64,000 nucleotides of DNA from Spirodela intermedia (GCA_902729315.2 LR746272.1:4719037-4783036), one strand, 5' to 3'; shown: positions 46,386-59,689, numbered from the stretch's first letter. Made by a program: numbers and translations. The notes: generated by a model from the letters alone, not told the origin.

Positions 46386-46844
46386 ATTCATATATTTTTA
46401 ACTGATTATCGCGACTTTCCTGCAGATCGCCGGTGAAGGATTAAGCAACCGGAATCGCTGGATCATCGGCGAAAATCTCGTCAACGCGATTCGCGGAGCA
46501 TTGCTACTAAAATTTCTGAACGATTCGCGATAAAAGGATCGCAATCCATCAAGTAAATCATCTCCGATTGATCGACGAACAAGCCGTCGTCGGGAAGAGG
46601 ACGATCCGCCGGGAGACCAGTCGCCACCTCCTGAGAGCGTACCAGATGCGATGAAGAGCCTCCTCTTGCTGCGCGGACCTGAGGATGAAGCTCCCTAACA
46701 CGCGCCTCACCTCCATCCAGCCCCTCTCCGCCGGGTGACAGCCGCCGGAGAGCCGCAAAGTCGCCGTTTTTCCGCTCCGCCGGGTGACAGCCGCCGGAGA
46801 CGATTCGACGACCCACTTCATTGGTCTCTAGACTTCGCGAGAAG

Positions 46845-47276
46845 ATCTAGAGATTGCCCAAGTCGTCTTTGTCCAAGGAGAGCCTTCGAGGCCGTGGACA
46901 CTGCACGACGACCCTCCCGAACGCTCAGGATTCCGGTGCATCGCCGACGCGTCGCCGTCGCGACGCCGGAACTCTGCTTTCCTGCTTTATCTAGAGATTG
47001 CCCACGTCGTCTTTGTCCAAGGAGAGCCTTCGAGGCCGTGGACACTGCACGACGACCCTCCCGAACGCTCAGGATTCCGGTGCATCACCGACGCATCGCC
47101 GTCGCGACGCCGGAACTCTGTTTTCCTGCTTTATCTAGAGATTTCCCACGTCGTCTTTGTCCAAGGAGAGCCTTCGAGGCTGTGGACACTGCACGACAAT
47201 CCTCCCGAACGCTCAGGATTCCGGTGCATCGCCGACGCATCGCCGTCGCGACGCCGGAACTCTGTTTTCCTGCTTT
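46845..47276. repeat. Three tandem 144-bp units in an Athila LTR
   Basis: Units are 46845-46988, 46989-47132 and 47133-47276, each from ATCTAGAGATT to CCTGCTTT. On the sense strand they lie in a 217-codon frame (46735-47388) in which each unit encodes one Arg-rich repeat containing RRAFEAVDTAR and TPELCFPA. Confidence 0.93.
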
Positions 47277-47775
47277 CAATTTAATTTACGCTTCATTTAG
47301 TGATACTTTGTTGATTTTTATTTACCAAACTATACTTCGTTCAACTACGGTTCTTCCGGCTTTTACAGATCTTAATTTGATTAATTGAGTCGTCTGTAAT
47401 CGCCTACGTAAGAATCGCCGGGCGGAACTCTGTTTCCGCCTGATTCGCGTTCGCCGGGCGCTGACGTCATCCTGACGTCCGCACCCTTATTTCCTCTTTT
47501 TTTGTGAATTTTAAATATATTTCCTTTTTATTTCCTAGTATAAAATTTGTAAGAAAATCGTACTCATTGAGAAAAATTCTGAATAATTACCAGATATTAT
47601 ATTACATCCCTGTAATCGACCTGGAAAATTACTGCTATTTTTGGGATTTGTATTGAATTATAATTGATATATTTATTTAGAAATACTTCTAAATATCCGA
47701 AAATTCGTACTTTCTAGTTTTATAAATTTTATATTTGCGTGATTTAATATACAACGACTGAGTCACGTCAGTTGG

Positions 47776-48683
47776 TGACCAGAAGTGGCAGCTTCACCTG
47801 GTCCTTTGGCATGCCGATTGGCCTTGTTGAAAGGATAGCCAGAAGGTGAGTTGAGGTTTTTTGTTAAAAATGTTGGTTTTCTGATGCATCATTTTCACTA
47901 TCTTTTGTTGTTAATTCTTAAGAGGACTGAGAAGAATCAAAATAATTAGCAATGGATGATTTCCTAATTGATGATTTTTGAGTTTGGTACCTATAATTGC
48001 GTGTTGAGAAAGTGAGACCACGTAGTTATGGAAACACAATGTCATTCGCTAGAGAAGACATATTTTCTCCACAGAAGAGTCATTGAGAGAAAATATTATG
48101 TATGTAATTTTACGTTGACATCTTGAAATCATTTCTCAAAATTTGACTTGGTAAGCCCCTATTTTATGAACTCTATCCTATTATATCCCAGTGCACATCT
48201 ACTATTAGGTCCCACAATGCATTACAACTTTTCTAGGACCAACCAGCCAAGAAAATGGGTAGTTTAGATGAAGACCAGCCAAGTGCAAGAGATAGAAGAG
48301 AGAGACAAAGAGAGTTGGAGACTACGTAAAAGGTCTTGAAAAACTTTTCTAACTCTTTTAAAATTTTACAAAGAGATTAAAAATAATTAAAATTTACAAA
48401 AAAATTTAAAATTCTAATGTATACAAGTAAATTTGTCAAAGCTGATAATTTTAAAATTAAATGACTTCAATATAATGTGAACCATCTCACTCAATTTTTT
48501 TAAGGCTCAATGATAATTATAAATTGGTAGTTGCATCTATGTATTAATATCTTACCTATAGATGCTAATCAATAGGTAGAGAATACAATTATACATATGT
48601 TACTGACTCATTATGACATTCATAATGTTTTATCATTTAAGTCCAAATATATATTATTTTATTATTTTATTTATATTATGAGA
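47776..48683. other. Unclassified AT-rich sequence
   Basis: No open frame or recognisable repeat is seen. The first bases after the solo LTR may continue the copia remnant to its left (TTCACCTGGTCCTTTGGCATG recalls a copia/Gypsy RT phrase), but nothing further is conserved. Confidence 0.35.
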
Positions 48684-49605
48684 GTAAACCCACTTGACTT
48701 TTATAAAGTCAAGTAGTGATTCTCTCACATTTTTTTGATAATTATTAGATTGTAAAAACTTAAGTGAGCTCTTATTATAAGTTGAAATAATAGAAGAAGT
48801 CCAAGTCTTCAGTTCAAGGGAAAGCTCAAGTCTTATGGAGAGGGCTTGCCTAATATCTTTATGGGCCTAAGAGAGGGCATCATTTTGACCTAGCTTATTT
48901 GGACTTAAAAAGGCTATCAAGAGATGAGATCAAGGCCACCCGTCTTAGGACACCTTAAGATGAGATTAAGAGAAGGATTAGAATACCACTCTCATAGAGA
49001 AGGATTAGAATACCACCAAGAGAGTCAATTATTAATCATAACCATCCATTAGAGGGGCCTAACTCTCAAGAGGATTAACGCATCTCACTTAAAAGGTGCT
49101 TTTTGACTCTCTCTCTAGTAGTGGCTAGCCGAAGGAAATAGGAGGAAAATCAGGGTCTAGTCAATGACATTCTCATGCCCAAGATCATTGTGAAGAAGAG
49201 ATTACCTTGAGTGCATCAAGATCATCACAGATTAAACATTGGTTGGAAGGTTTGTGCAAGATCTAGATTTGTTACGTCCTTGTAATCCTCTCCATGGATT
49301 AACTCTTAGTTCGAACTAATTTTACCATTTATTCTATCATTTCATTACATTAGATTTATTTTCTCTCCTTTGTCACATTTTTCATAACTCTTGTCTTCAC
49401 TCTTTTACATTTAATTCTGCCCTTCACAATCTCAAGTATATGTATATGTATATAAGAAATAATATAAGTAGAATTCTTACTCTCATTACCCATGCTCCCT
49501 AAAGATCAACCCTTAATTATCCTAAATAGAAGAGTGAAGTTTTATAAATATTATTTACATGAACTTGGTTGCATCATGATGATCTATTTAACCTCTAATT
49601 CAAGT
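48684..49605 (+). repeat. Repeat D, copy 1 (unidentified, possibly an LTR)
   Basis: About 0.92 kb matches 59690-60633 in reverse orientation at roughly four-fifths identity by eye. It starts near CCCACTTGACTTTTATAAAG, a short palindrome, and ends at GGTTGCATCATGATGAT. No open frame is shared. The other copy carries GGGTCGACCCTCAGGGAG, a string of the kind found in plant LTR/leader regions, so an LTR of another family is possible. Confidence 0.6.
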
Positions 49606-50048
49606 TCATCACTCAACTAAGTTGATAAAGAGACATTTGTTTACATGCATTTTTCTCATTGGGTTTATAAACATACTCATTTGTTTAGGTGCACTTGATT
49701 ACTTTGAGCATGATAAGTAGATTGTAATCATGCTATCATAGTATAATGCTCATCCCATTAAAATGAAAATATCAATTAATTATCTTTACCCATCATAGTG
49801 TCTAAATATCTTAGTTATAAGCTGTTCCTTAAACTTTGCTATTAGCTCATTAGGTTGCAGTTTCATTTCAAATGAATGTTTACCTCAATTAGATAATTGA
49901 AGTGTTAATATACCAATCATGAAGTCTACTTCACTCTTAAATACTTTTTTCTATTGAATAGATCTGAGTAAAATAATTTGAACAAGCTTCAAGCATGGAT
50001 ACAAAACATTGGGAGAGGGAGAGTAAAATGCTAGTGATCATATGTGAG
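49606..50048. other. AT-rich intergenic sequence
   Basis: Nothing recognisable in about 440 bases; it ends with the TSD GTGAG (50044-50048) of the next solo LTR. Confidence 0.6.
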
Positions 50049-51676
50049 TGACGTGACTCAGTCGTTGTATGTTAAATCACGCAAATATAAAATTTATAAA
50101 ACTAGAAAATACGAATTTTCAGATATTTAGAAGTATTTCAAAATAAATATATCAATTATAACTCAATAAAAATTCCAAAAATAGCGGTAATTTTCCAGGT
50201 CGATTACAGGGATGTAATATAATATCTGGTAATTATTCAGAATTTTTCTCAATGAATACGATTTTCTTACGAATTTTATACTAAGAAATAAAAAGGAAAT
50301 ATATTTAAAATTCACGAAAAAAAAAGGAAATAAGGGTGCGGGCGTCAGGATGACGTCAGCGCCCGGCGAACGCGAATCAGGCGGAAACAGAGTTCTGCCC
50401 GTCGATTCTTACGTAAGCGATTACAGACGATTTAATTAATCAAATTGAGATCTGTAAAAGCCGGAAGAATCGTAATTTAACGAAGTATAGTTTGGTAAAT
50501 TAAAATCACACAAAGTATCACTAAATAAAGCGTAAATTAAATTGAAAGCAGGAAAATAGAGTTCCAGCGTCGCGGCGGCGATGCGTCGGCGATGCACCGG
50601 AATCCTGAGCGTTTGGGAGGATCGTCGTGCAGTGTCCACAGCCTCGAAGGCTCTCCTTGGACAAAGACGACGTGGGCAATCTCTAGATCTTCTCGCGAAG
50701 TCTAGAGATCAATGAAGTGGGTCGTCGAATCGTCTCCAGCGGCTGTCACCCGACGGAGCGGAAAAAACGGCGACTTTGCGGCTCTCCGGCGGCTGTCACC
50801 CGAGGGAGAGGAGCTGGATGGAGGTGGGGCGTGTGTTAGGGAGCTTCATCCTCAGGTCTGTGCAGCAAGAGGAGGCTCTTCATCGCATCTGGTACGCTCT
50901 CAGGAGGTGGCGACGTCTCCCGGTGGATCGTCCTCTTCCCGACGACGGCTTGTTCGTCGATCAATCAGAGATGATTTACTCGATGGATTCGCGATCCTTT
51001 TATCGCGAATCGTTCAGCAATTTTAGTAGCAATGCTTTGCGAATCACGTTGACGAGATTTTCGCCGATGATCCAGCGATTCTCGTTGCTTAATCCTTCAC
51101 CGGCGATCTGCAAGAAAGTCGCAATAATCAGATAAAAATATATAAATTTTGACTCTAGGAGGATTTGAACCCGTGCCGGTCGCCCCCGCCTCTTTTGAGG
51201 AAGGTGTGGGTTTAGTCCCACATCGGTTGTACGCCGAGTTTTCGGGCGAATATATAGTAATGTTAGCTTTGTGAGCAAAGTCCCTTCTTTCGCATGTACG
51301 ACCACTCCTTGTGCCACAGCCGGCTGGCCACCGGTGACATGGAAGGGGAGTGGCGTACGCGTGCCTGTCGGTCCCAAAGCCAAGCCGCTCGAGCCCCTAC
51401 TCACGGCTTACTCCCCGACTATGCTTCCGACCCGCTCGCGGGCACGGCGGGTCCCCTCATTTTTGCAATATTTTTATTTTTATTTCTTGTTCTTTATTTA
51501 TCTCAAAAGTAAGACCGTAAAAATCGTATAAAATCACATAATTACCCAAAAATTCACGTTAATCAATTGAAAACCAAAAATCATTCTTTAACACAAATAT
51601 AAGTCTATTTATCATGAGTTAAGGCTAAAACTATATTATTTACTAATTATTAACTCATGATAATGAAGACTTATCA
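50049..51676 (-). mobile_element. Athila solo LTR (1628 bp)
   Basis: It has a perfect TSD GTGAG (50044-50048, 51677-51681). It carries one 144-bp unit and little decay. The GC-rich segment near 51430-51450 has a short deletion relative to the other copies. Confidence 0.95.
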
Positions 51677-52200
51677 GTGAGCAAATACGGAGACAATACT
51701 AGGAGAGGGGAAGAGAGAGAGCGTAGCAATGTTGCTAATGTATGGTGTTCAAATGGATGTAGAGAAAAAAGGAGGATGGAGAGAGGACGTATATTAACTA
51801 CTTGGTACTGTGTGCACACGAATCTAGAGACCCAACACAGAGATAAACATATAGATAGAAAGAGAAGGGATATCGGATGTTCTCATAGAGAAGAGATTGC
51901 CTCAAATTACAAATGTAGTGTCCTACCAGAACTTCAAGACACTAAGATACATTTATGTCACTAAATATGATTTTTCTTCTATTATTGGTTTCTTAAAAGA
52001 GGTCTTCAAGTTACTTGCCACCATGGACTGCAGTTTCCAGAATCAGGGCACTGGATTTTATGACATGGTCATCATTGGCCTGTGGGACTGTGGGCTTTAC
52101 TAGATGGGACAGTGCGTGTCAGCTTCTGAACCTACCAAGGACTGTGTACAATTAACTGAGTCACACATCAACGATTTCCAACCACAGAGACCAACCAAGC

Positions 52201-52316
52201 AAGAGAGGAGGAGAGTGAAAGAGATAGCGAGCAAGCAACAGGAGGGCAGGGAGAGAGAAAGAGTGTGAGAAACTGAGCAAGAGAGAGGGGGACAGAGTGA
52301 GCAAGTGAGAGAGGAA
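52201..52316. repeat. Purine-rich GA tract
   Basis: The plus strand is almost all A and G with interspersed GCAAG; open frames on the minus strand here are low-complexity Ser/Leu and are not genes. Confidence 0.75.
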
Positions 52317-52999
52317 ATGTATTGAAACCGGTGTGTAGTCCACTTGCAAATATGTGACTTGACTTTGTTGACATGGGTTTAGAACCAGTATTGCTTGGAT
52401 CCTAGGCAAATGTATTGACATCTATTGCAAACAAACAACCTGTAGTGTAATTAAAACCACACCCATGGGGGCATGTTTTATTGACTTGTTTTCTCTAACC
52501 CTCCCCCTCTATTATGTACACAATTGAGTATACGAAACAAATTATTTATGCTATTCCATGTCAAAATGCTTTCACCATTGGATGTTCAATCACCGTTATA
52601 ATTTGACTCAATATTTGATTGATTTGTTGTTCATGTGTGTTAGCTGTGTCATCAATTCCAGAACTTGGTTTATCAGTTCTTTAACAAAAAGGTCAACATA
52701 TATAACACAAAATCAATGAAAAAGTTGATTTCGGCCCCTTATGGTAAAATAAAATGGTTGAATATTCTTTGTGAAGTATGGAAATTATACAATAATAATT
52801 CAGTTCCCAATAATTAATTTGGGTAAATGTAGGGTGTGAACATTTATTAAGTAAATGCTACCATTTTACATCATCATGAGGCTTGGTTAATTATGTGTAC
52901 CCACCCTCAAAGCATGTCAAAGAGAAAATAGTAAATAAATACTCAATTGATGTACCAGACTTAGTATAATATGTTGTAATGTAAGCTGCATAAATATAT

Positions 53000-53029
53000 A
53001 GAGAGATGAGGGAGTGAGGGAGGGAGAGA

Positions 53030-53060
<31 letters not shown>
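53000..53060. repeat. (GA)n microsatellite
   Basis: An uninterrupted GA run of about 14 dinucleotides (53033-53060) follows a GGGAGG-rich lead. A related purine run lies at 53175-53215. Confidence 0.9.
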
Positions 53061-53062
<2 letters not shown>

Positions 53063-53867
53063 ACAAATCGACATAGACAAATAGAGAGAATATTTTCATT
53101 GGGTTCACTCATATTGACAGTTTGAAAAGTATATTATAAGAATAAAATTATCTATAAATACAAGGTGAGACATGAGAGACAAAGATAGAGAGGGTGGGAG
53201 GGAGGGAAGGAAAAGGCTCTCAATGAGTTAATTTTGCCTCACAATAAATTTCTTTTACCCCTCTTATTTGAAGAAGATTTTGTACAAGATTACAAAAAAA
53301 ATGATTCTTTTTGTTTCAACTATATGCATGATCAAGAAGACAGATGATAGAATCATACAGTAAAGAAATAAGAAACTTTTTTAATTGAGTGAAATCCAAA
53401 GTGCTATCATCGCAAGTGCCAACTCCACAATGTGTTTGAGGAGCAACCCACTAAAAATAACTGATCTTAAGGAAATGATCTAGCAAAATAGTGTTGAAAC
53501 AATACTGATCTTTATGTCAACAATAGATACATCCAATGGGGACAAGCCAAAAAGTTTATCGAAGAGAAAACAACACATCAGTAAGCACACTATATTTACC
53601 TCCAAAATCCTACCTCGAATGGGGAAACTAGGACAGAATAAATCAGTACTTCTATAATCAAGAGCACCTCTTTAATAATGCAGAAATTCCTCTTTGACTC
53701 TACATGTGCACATCTTAACTCATCTCAACCTACAGATATATCACTGTGTCACTCATATTTACTTCAAATATCAACATGAAATTCCAAGCCAGAAAAGAAA
53801 TGCTATCACTATTGAACAATGTTAAAGGCATCATAACTGAGCTGCATAGGCCCTAGCCTTGTCACCT

Positions 53868-54276
53868 AGCCACCTCTGTTTTGGTCGGCAAGTCTGCAAG
53901 GAAAGCAAAGAATGCTTCAGTCTCCTTAATTTTCATGATCATGTCGTCCTTGCCTCTAGGAGCAGAGATCTCCAGCAATGTAAAAATATGACAGCATGTC
54001 GAATTTAACATAGGCATGATCTTTCCTTCTAAATTCCTTGTGATCTCGGAAGGTAATGTGATGGCAATGTGTTTACACTTTTCAGAGAAGGCTAATCACA
54101 CCTAGCTGGAAAGATTGCCACATATACCCTGAAGGTTCTCTAAGACCGTGACTCAGCCTATAAAGCCATTCAAATCTCTCACCTTCTTGAATGACTCTGC
54201 AAAAGCTTTCTTGCTGTGGGACTCCACCAATGCCATTCACTATAGTGAACCTTCTGTCAAGGAAGAGGTACAACAC
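53868..54276 (-). pseudogene. Coding-like fragment of unknown family
   Basis: On the minus strand two adjoining frames give protein-like text. The first (54276-54082) contains RRFTIVNGIGGVPQQESF and GERFEWLYRLSHGL. The second, in another frame and open for about 70 codons, gives KHIAITLPSEITRNLEGKI, SAPRGKDDMIMKIKETEAF and FLADLPTKTEVAR before a stop at about 53870. Composition is more gene-like than the surrounding AT-rich DNA. I do not recognise the family. It could be a broken host-gene exon or captured fragment. Confidence 0.3.
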
Positions 54277-54597
54277 AACAGCTTAGATGGATCTTTTTGT
54301 TGTGAAGACTGAATGGTTCCCTTTGGGCTTATCCACAAAAATCTGGTTGGGTCATCTTGTGGAATCATCATGTAGACTTAGGATCATTTACATTGAATGG
54401 GGTTGGTGGAGTCTCCTAGCAAGAAGCATTCACATAGTTGTTCAAGAAGTTGAGAGATTTCAAAGATTCAGATTTGAATAGGCTGAGTTAGGGTGTTTAG
54501 GAATATACATTATATCTATTGCAATATTTCTATCTAATTATGACTTGATCCAAAAATTCAATTAGGATCTATAGCCATATCTTGTTAGAAAGTGATG

Positions 54598-55471
54598 TGA
54601 TGTGACTTAGTCATTGAATAGTAAATCACACAATTTTAAAATTTATAAAATTAAAAAATACAAACTTTTAGATATTTAAAAATATTTCTGAACAAATATA
54701 TCAATTATAATTCAATATAACTTCTAAAAATAGTGATAATTTTTCAAGTTGATCATATGGATGTAATATAATATCAGGTAATCATTCATAATGTTTCTCA
54801 AGGAATACTATTTTCTATGAAGTTTACACTAGAAAAGGAAAATAAAATATATTTAAAATTTACGAAAAAGAAAAATAAGGGTGTAGACATTAGGATGACG
54901 TTCGTGCCTGGCAAACACGAATTGGACGGAAATATAGTTTTGTCCGGTGATTCTTATATAAGCAATTACAAACAACTTAATTGATCAAATTAAGATTTGT
55001 AAGAAGAATCGTAATTGAATGAAGTATAGCTTGGTAAATTTAAAATCAATAAATTATCACTAAATAAAGTAAAAATTAAGTTAAAAGTAGAAAAACAAAG
55101 TTCCGACATTGCTGTGACAATACGTTAGTGATGCATCAAAATCTTAAGCGTTTGGGAGGATCATCATGTAGTCTCTATAATCTTGAAGGCTCTCCTTGGA
55201 CAAGGATGATGTGGGCAATCTCTAAATCTCCTTACAAAATTTAGAGATCAATGAAATGGGTTGTCAAATCGTCTTCGGTGGCAATCACCTAGTGGAGTAG
55301 AAAATCAATGACTTTGCAGCTCTCCGATGGCTATCACCTGACAAAGAGGAGCTGGATGAAGGTGGGACGTGTGTTAGAGAGCTTCATCTTGAAGTCCACG
55401 TAGCAAGAGGAGGCTCCTCATTGCATCCGATATGCTTTCAAGAGGTGGTGACTCATCTCTTGGCAGATCGT
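54598..55471 (-). mobile_element. Old Athila LTR, part 1 (3' part of the LTR)
   Basis: It starts TGATGTGACTTAG and is heavily decayed. It is split at GATCGT by the younger LTR at 55472. Flanking five-mers TGATG (54593-54597) and TGGCG (57867-57871) may be a worn TSD. Confidence 0.85.
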
Positions 55472-57109
55472 TGATAAGTCTTCATTATCATGAGTTAATA
55501 ATTAGTAAATAATATAGTTTTAGGCTTAACTCATGATAAATAAACTTATATTTGTGTTAAAGAATGATTTTTGGTTTTTAATTGATTAATGTGAATTTTT
55601 GGGTAATTATGTGATTTTATACGATTTTTACAGTCTTACTTTTGAGATAAATAAAGAACAAGAAATAAAAATAAAAATATTACAAAAATGGGGGGACCTG
55701 CCGGCCAGTCGTGCCGGCAAGTGGGTCGGAAGCGCAGTCGAGGAGTAAGCCACGAGTAGGAGCTCGAGCGGCTTGGCTTGGGGACCGACAGGGCACGCGT
55801 ACGCCACTCCCCTTCCACGTCACCAGTGGCCAGCCAGCTGTGGGGCAAGGAGTGGTCATACACGCGAGAGAAGGGACTTTGCTTAGAAACCTAACATTAC
55901 TATATATTCACCCCAAAAATCAGCTACAACCGATGTGGGACTAAACCGCCGTCACACCTTCCTCAGAAGAGGCGGGCGACCGGCGCGGGTTCGAATCCTT
56001 CTAGAGTCAAAATTCATATATTTTTATTTGATTATCGTGACTTTCCTGCAGATCGCCAGTGAAGGATTAAGCAACGAGAATCTTTGGATCATCGGCGAAA
56101 ACCTCGTCAATGCGATTTGCGGAGCATTGCTACTAAAATTGCTGAACGATTCGCGATAAAAGGATCGTGAATCCATTGAGTAAATCATCTCTGATTGATC
56201 GACAAACAAGCCGTCGTCGAGAAGAGGACGATCCACCGGGAGACCAGACGCCACCTCTTGAGAGCGTACCAGATGCGATGAAGAGCCTCCTCTTGCTGCG
56301 CAGACCTGAGGATGAAGCTCCCTAACACACGCCCCACCTCTATCTAGCTCCTCTCCGTCGGGTGACAGCCGCCAGAGAGCTGCAAAGTCGCCATTTTTCC
56401 GCTCCGCCGGGTGACAGCCGCTGGAGACGATTCGACGACCCACTTCATTGATCTCTAGACTTCGCGAGAAGATCTAGAGATTGCCCACGTCGTCTTTGTC
56501 CAAGGAGAGCCTTCAAGGCCGTGGACACTACACGACGATCCTCCCGAACGCTCAAGATTCCGGTGCATTGCCGACGCATCGCCATCGTGACGCCGGAACT
56601 CTATTTTCCTACTTTCAGTTTAATTTACGCTTTATTTAGTGATACTTTGTGTGATTTTAATTTACCAAACTATACTTCGTTCAATTACGATTCTTTCGGC
56701 TTTTACAGATCTTAATTTGATTAATTAAGTCGTCTATAATTGCTTACGTAAGAATCGCCGGGCGGAACTCTGTTTCTACCTGATTCGCGTTCGCCGGACA
56801 CTGACGTCATCATGACGTCCGCACCCTTATTTCTTTTTTTTCGTGAATTTTAAATATATTTTCTTTTTATTTCCTAGTATAAAATTTGTAAGAAAATCGT
56901 ATTCATTGAGAAAATTTTTGAATAATTACCAGATATTATATTACATCCCTGTGATTGACTTGGAAAATTACCGCTATTTTTGGAATTTTTATTGAATTAT
57001 AATTGATATATTTATTTAGAAATACTTCTAAATATCTGAAAATTCATATTTTCTAGTTTTATAAATTTTATATTTACATGATTTAATATACAACAACTAA
57101 GTCACGTCA
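55472..57109 (+). mobile_element. Athila solo LTR (1638 bp) inside an older LTR
   Basis: It has a perfect TSD ATCGT (55467-55471, 57110-57114) and opposite orientation to its host LTR. One 144-bp unit. Clearly younger than the sequence around it. Confidence 0.96.
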
Positions 57110-57114
57110 ATCGT

Positions 57115-57866
57115 ATGGACGAGATTTTTGTCAATGATCCAATAATTCTGGTGGCTTAATCTTTCACCAACAATTTGTAGGAAAGTCGTAATAATCAGAT
57201 AAAGAATATAAGTTTTAGCTCTAAAAAGATTCAAACCTGCACTAGTTGTCCCCCTACATAAGAGAGATTGACATATGTACTCTAATGCTCGTATCAAATG
57301 ACCTCATCATGGTACAACTTTGTTACGAAAAAGAGATATTTTAGGTATTCAAAATATCAAATCTTTTTTGGGAAAGGTGTGATGTGGTTTTAGTCCTATA
57401 TCACTTGTGCACCAAAGTTTTGGGCAAATATATATTAATATTACATTTGGAATCAAGTCCCTTTCTTGCACATGTACGACCACTCCTTACCCTGCAATTG
57501 GCTTGCCACAAGTGACATGGAAGGGAAGTGGCATACATGTGCCCCTATCACTCTTAGTCGCTCAAGCCCCTACTCCTAGCTACTCCCCAATTGTACTTCC
57601 AACCCACTTGTAGGCTCAACTGGCCAGTAAGTCCTCGTTTTTTTATTTTATTTTTATTTTTATTTCTTTTTATTCATTTATTTGAAAAGTAAGACTGTAA
57701 AAATCAAATAAATTTGTATAAAATCATATAACTACCCAAAAATTTATGTTAATTAATTGAAAACCACTTTTCACACTTTAACACAAATATAAGACTATTT
57801 ATCATGAATTAAGGCTAAAACTATATTATTTACTAATTATTAACTAATGATAATGAAGACTTATCA
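57115..57866 (-). mobile_element. Old Athila LTR, part 2 (5' part of the LTR)
   Basis: It continues the LTR interrupted at 55471, but about 135 bases directly right of the insertion are missing (text resumes at GGACGAGATTTTTG). It has the extra 120 bases of the older sub-family (57253-57372). It ends GAAGACTTATCA. Confidence 0.85.
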
Positions 57867-57929
57867 TGGCGTAAACCTCATTCTTAGTTTAAATTAAGTT
57901 GAGTACTCTATATAATTTTTCATGTGCCT

Positions 57930-59567
57930 TGATAAGTCTTCACTATCATTAGTTAATAATTAGTAAATAATATAGTTTTAGTCTTAACTCATGATAAATA
58001 GACTTATATTTGTGTTAAAGTGTGAAAAGTGGTTTTCAATTGATTAATGTGAATTTTTGGGTATTTATGTGATTTTACACAAGTTTATATGATTTTTACA
58101 ATCTTACTTTTGAGATAAATAAAGAAAAAGAAATAAAAAATAAAAATAAGATAAAATGAGGGAGACCCACTAGCCAGTCAGGCCTACCAGTGGGTTGAAA
58201 GCTCAATCAGAGAGTAGCTGCGAGCAGGGGCTCGAGCGGCTTGGACCAATAGGGGCATGTGTATGCCACTCCCCTTCCACATCACTGGTGGCCAGCCAAC
58301 TATGGGGCAAGGAGTGGTCGTACACGCAAGAGAAAGGACTTGCTTAGAAATCAAACATTAGTATATATTCACTCGAAAACTCAGTGTGCAACCGATGTGG
58401 GACTAAACCTTTGTCACCTTCTCCAAAAAGGGCAGGCAACCGGCACAGGTTCAAATCCTCCCAAAGTCAAAAGTCATATATTTTTATTTGATTATCACAA
58501 CTTTCCTATATATCATTGGTGAAGGATTAAGCAATGAGAATCACTGGATCATCGGCAAAAATCTCTTCAATGCAATTCGCGGAGCATTACTACTAAAATT
58601 GTTGAACGATTCGCGATAAAAGGATCACGAATCCATCGAGTAAATCATCTCTAATTGATTGACGAACAAGCCATTATCGAGAAGAGAACAATCCACCGAG
58701 AGACGAGTCCCCACCTCCTGAGAGTGTACTAGATGCGATGAAGAGCCTCCTCTTACTACGCAAACCTGAGGATGAAGCTCCTTGACACGCACCTCACCTC
58801 CATCTAGCTCCTCTCCATCGAGTGACAACCGCTGGAGAGCTGCAAAGTCGTTATTTTTTTACTCTACCAGGTGACAGCTGCTGGAGACGATTTGACAACC
58901 CATTTCATTAATCTCTAGACTTCGCAAGAAGATCTAGAGATTGCCCACGTCGTCTTTGTCCAAGAAGAGCCTTCGAGGCCATGGACACTGCACAACGATC
59001 CTCCCGAACACTCAAGATTCTAGTGCATCACTGATGCATCGTTGTTGCGATGCTAGAACTCTATTTTCCTGCTTTCAACTTACTTTACACTTCATTTAGT
59101 GATAATTTGTGTGATTTTAATTTATCAAAATATACTTTGTTCAATTACGATACTTTCAACTTTTACAGATCTTAATTTGATTGATTAAATCATTTGTAAT
59201 AACTTACGTAAAAATCACTAGACAGAACTCTATTTCTGCCTAATTCTCGTTCATCAGGTGCTGACATCATCCTGATGTCCGCACCCTTATTTTCCTTTTT
59301 TGTAAATTTTAAATATACTTCTTTTTCATTTCTTAGTATAAAATTCATAAAAAATCATATTCATTGAGAAAAATTCTAAATAATTACCAGATATTATATT
59401 ACACCCTATGATCAACCTAGAAAGTTATTGCTATTTTTTGGAAGTTTAATTAAATTATAATTAATATATTTGTTTAGAAATACTTCTAAATATCTAAAAA
59501 ATCATATTTTCTAATTTTATAAATTTTATATTTGTGTGATTTAATATACAATGATTGAGGCACGTCA
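57930..59567 (+). mobile_element. Athila solo LTR (1638 bp)
   Basis: It has a perfect TSD TGCCT (57925-57929, 59568-59572), only 63 bases from the end of the previous LTR. It is moderately decayed, ending TTGAGGCACGTCA. One 144-bp unit. Confidence 0.95.
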
Positions 59568-59689
59568 TGCCTATATGATAGAATGTAGTGCATAAATCGA
59601 ACTAGGAATGTAGGGCATATTGTGGCTTTACTACACCCTCCCCCGTCATTACACTACCATTGAACTAGTAAACGATGAAATTGATAAAC

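Larger units (their letters stand above)
45864..47770 (+). mobile_element. Athila solo LTR with three 144-bp units (1907 bp); reference copy for the family
   Basis: It has a perfect TSD GTTGG (45859-45863, 47771-47775). Order on the sense strand: terminal inverted repeat (45865-45940), AT-rich stretch, GC-rich module with G-box-like CACGTG and an imperfect hairpin (46180-46256), TATA-like box (46284-46292), CGATGTGGGACTAAA, GGTTCGAATCC, a long GC-rich part with the 144-bp units (46845-47276), TTACGTAA-like and doubled TGACG motifs (about 47405-47480), AT-rich end with TGAGTCACGTCA. This implies a U3 of about 450 bases and a long R-U5. It is one of the least decayed copies. Confidence 0.96.
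51682..54597. other. Longest stretch without a recognised transposon; mostly non-coding
   Basis: About 2.9 kb of unique-looking sequence with two purine-rich tracts and one coding-like segment at its right end. Short open frames near 51677-52100 show no recognisable family. It may be the remains of host intergenic sequence between insertions. Confidence 0.45.
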
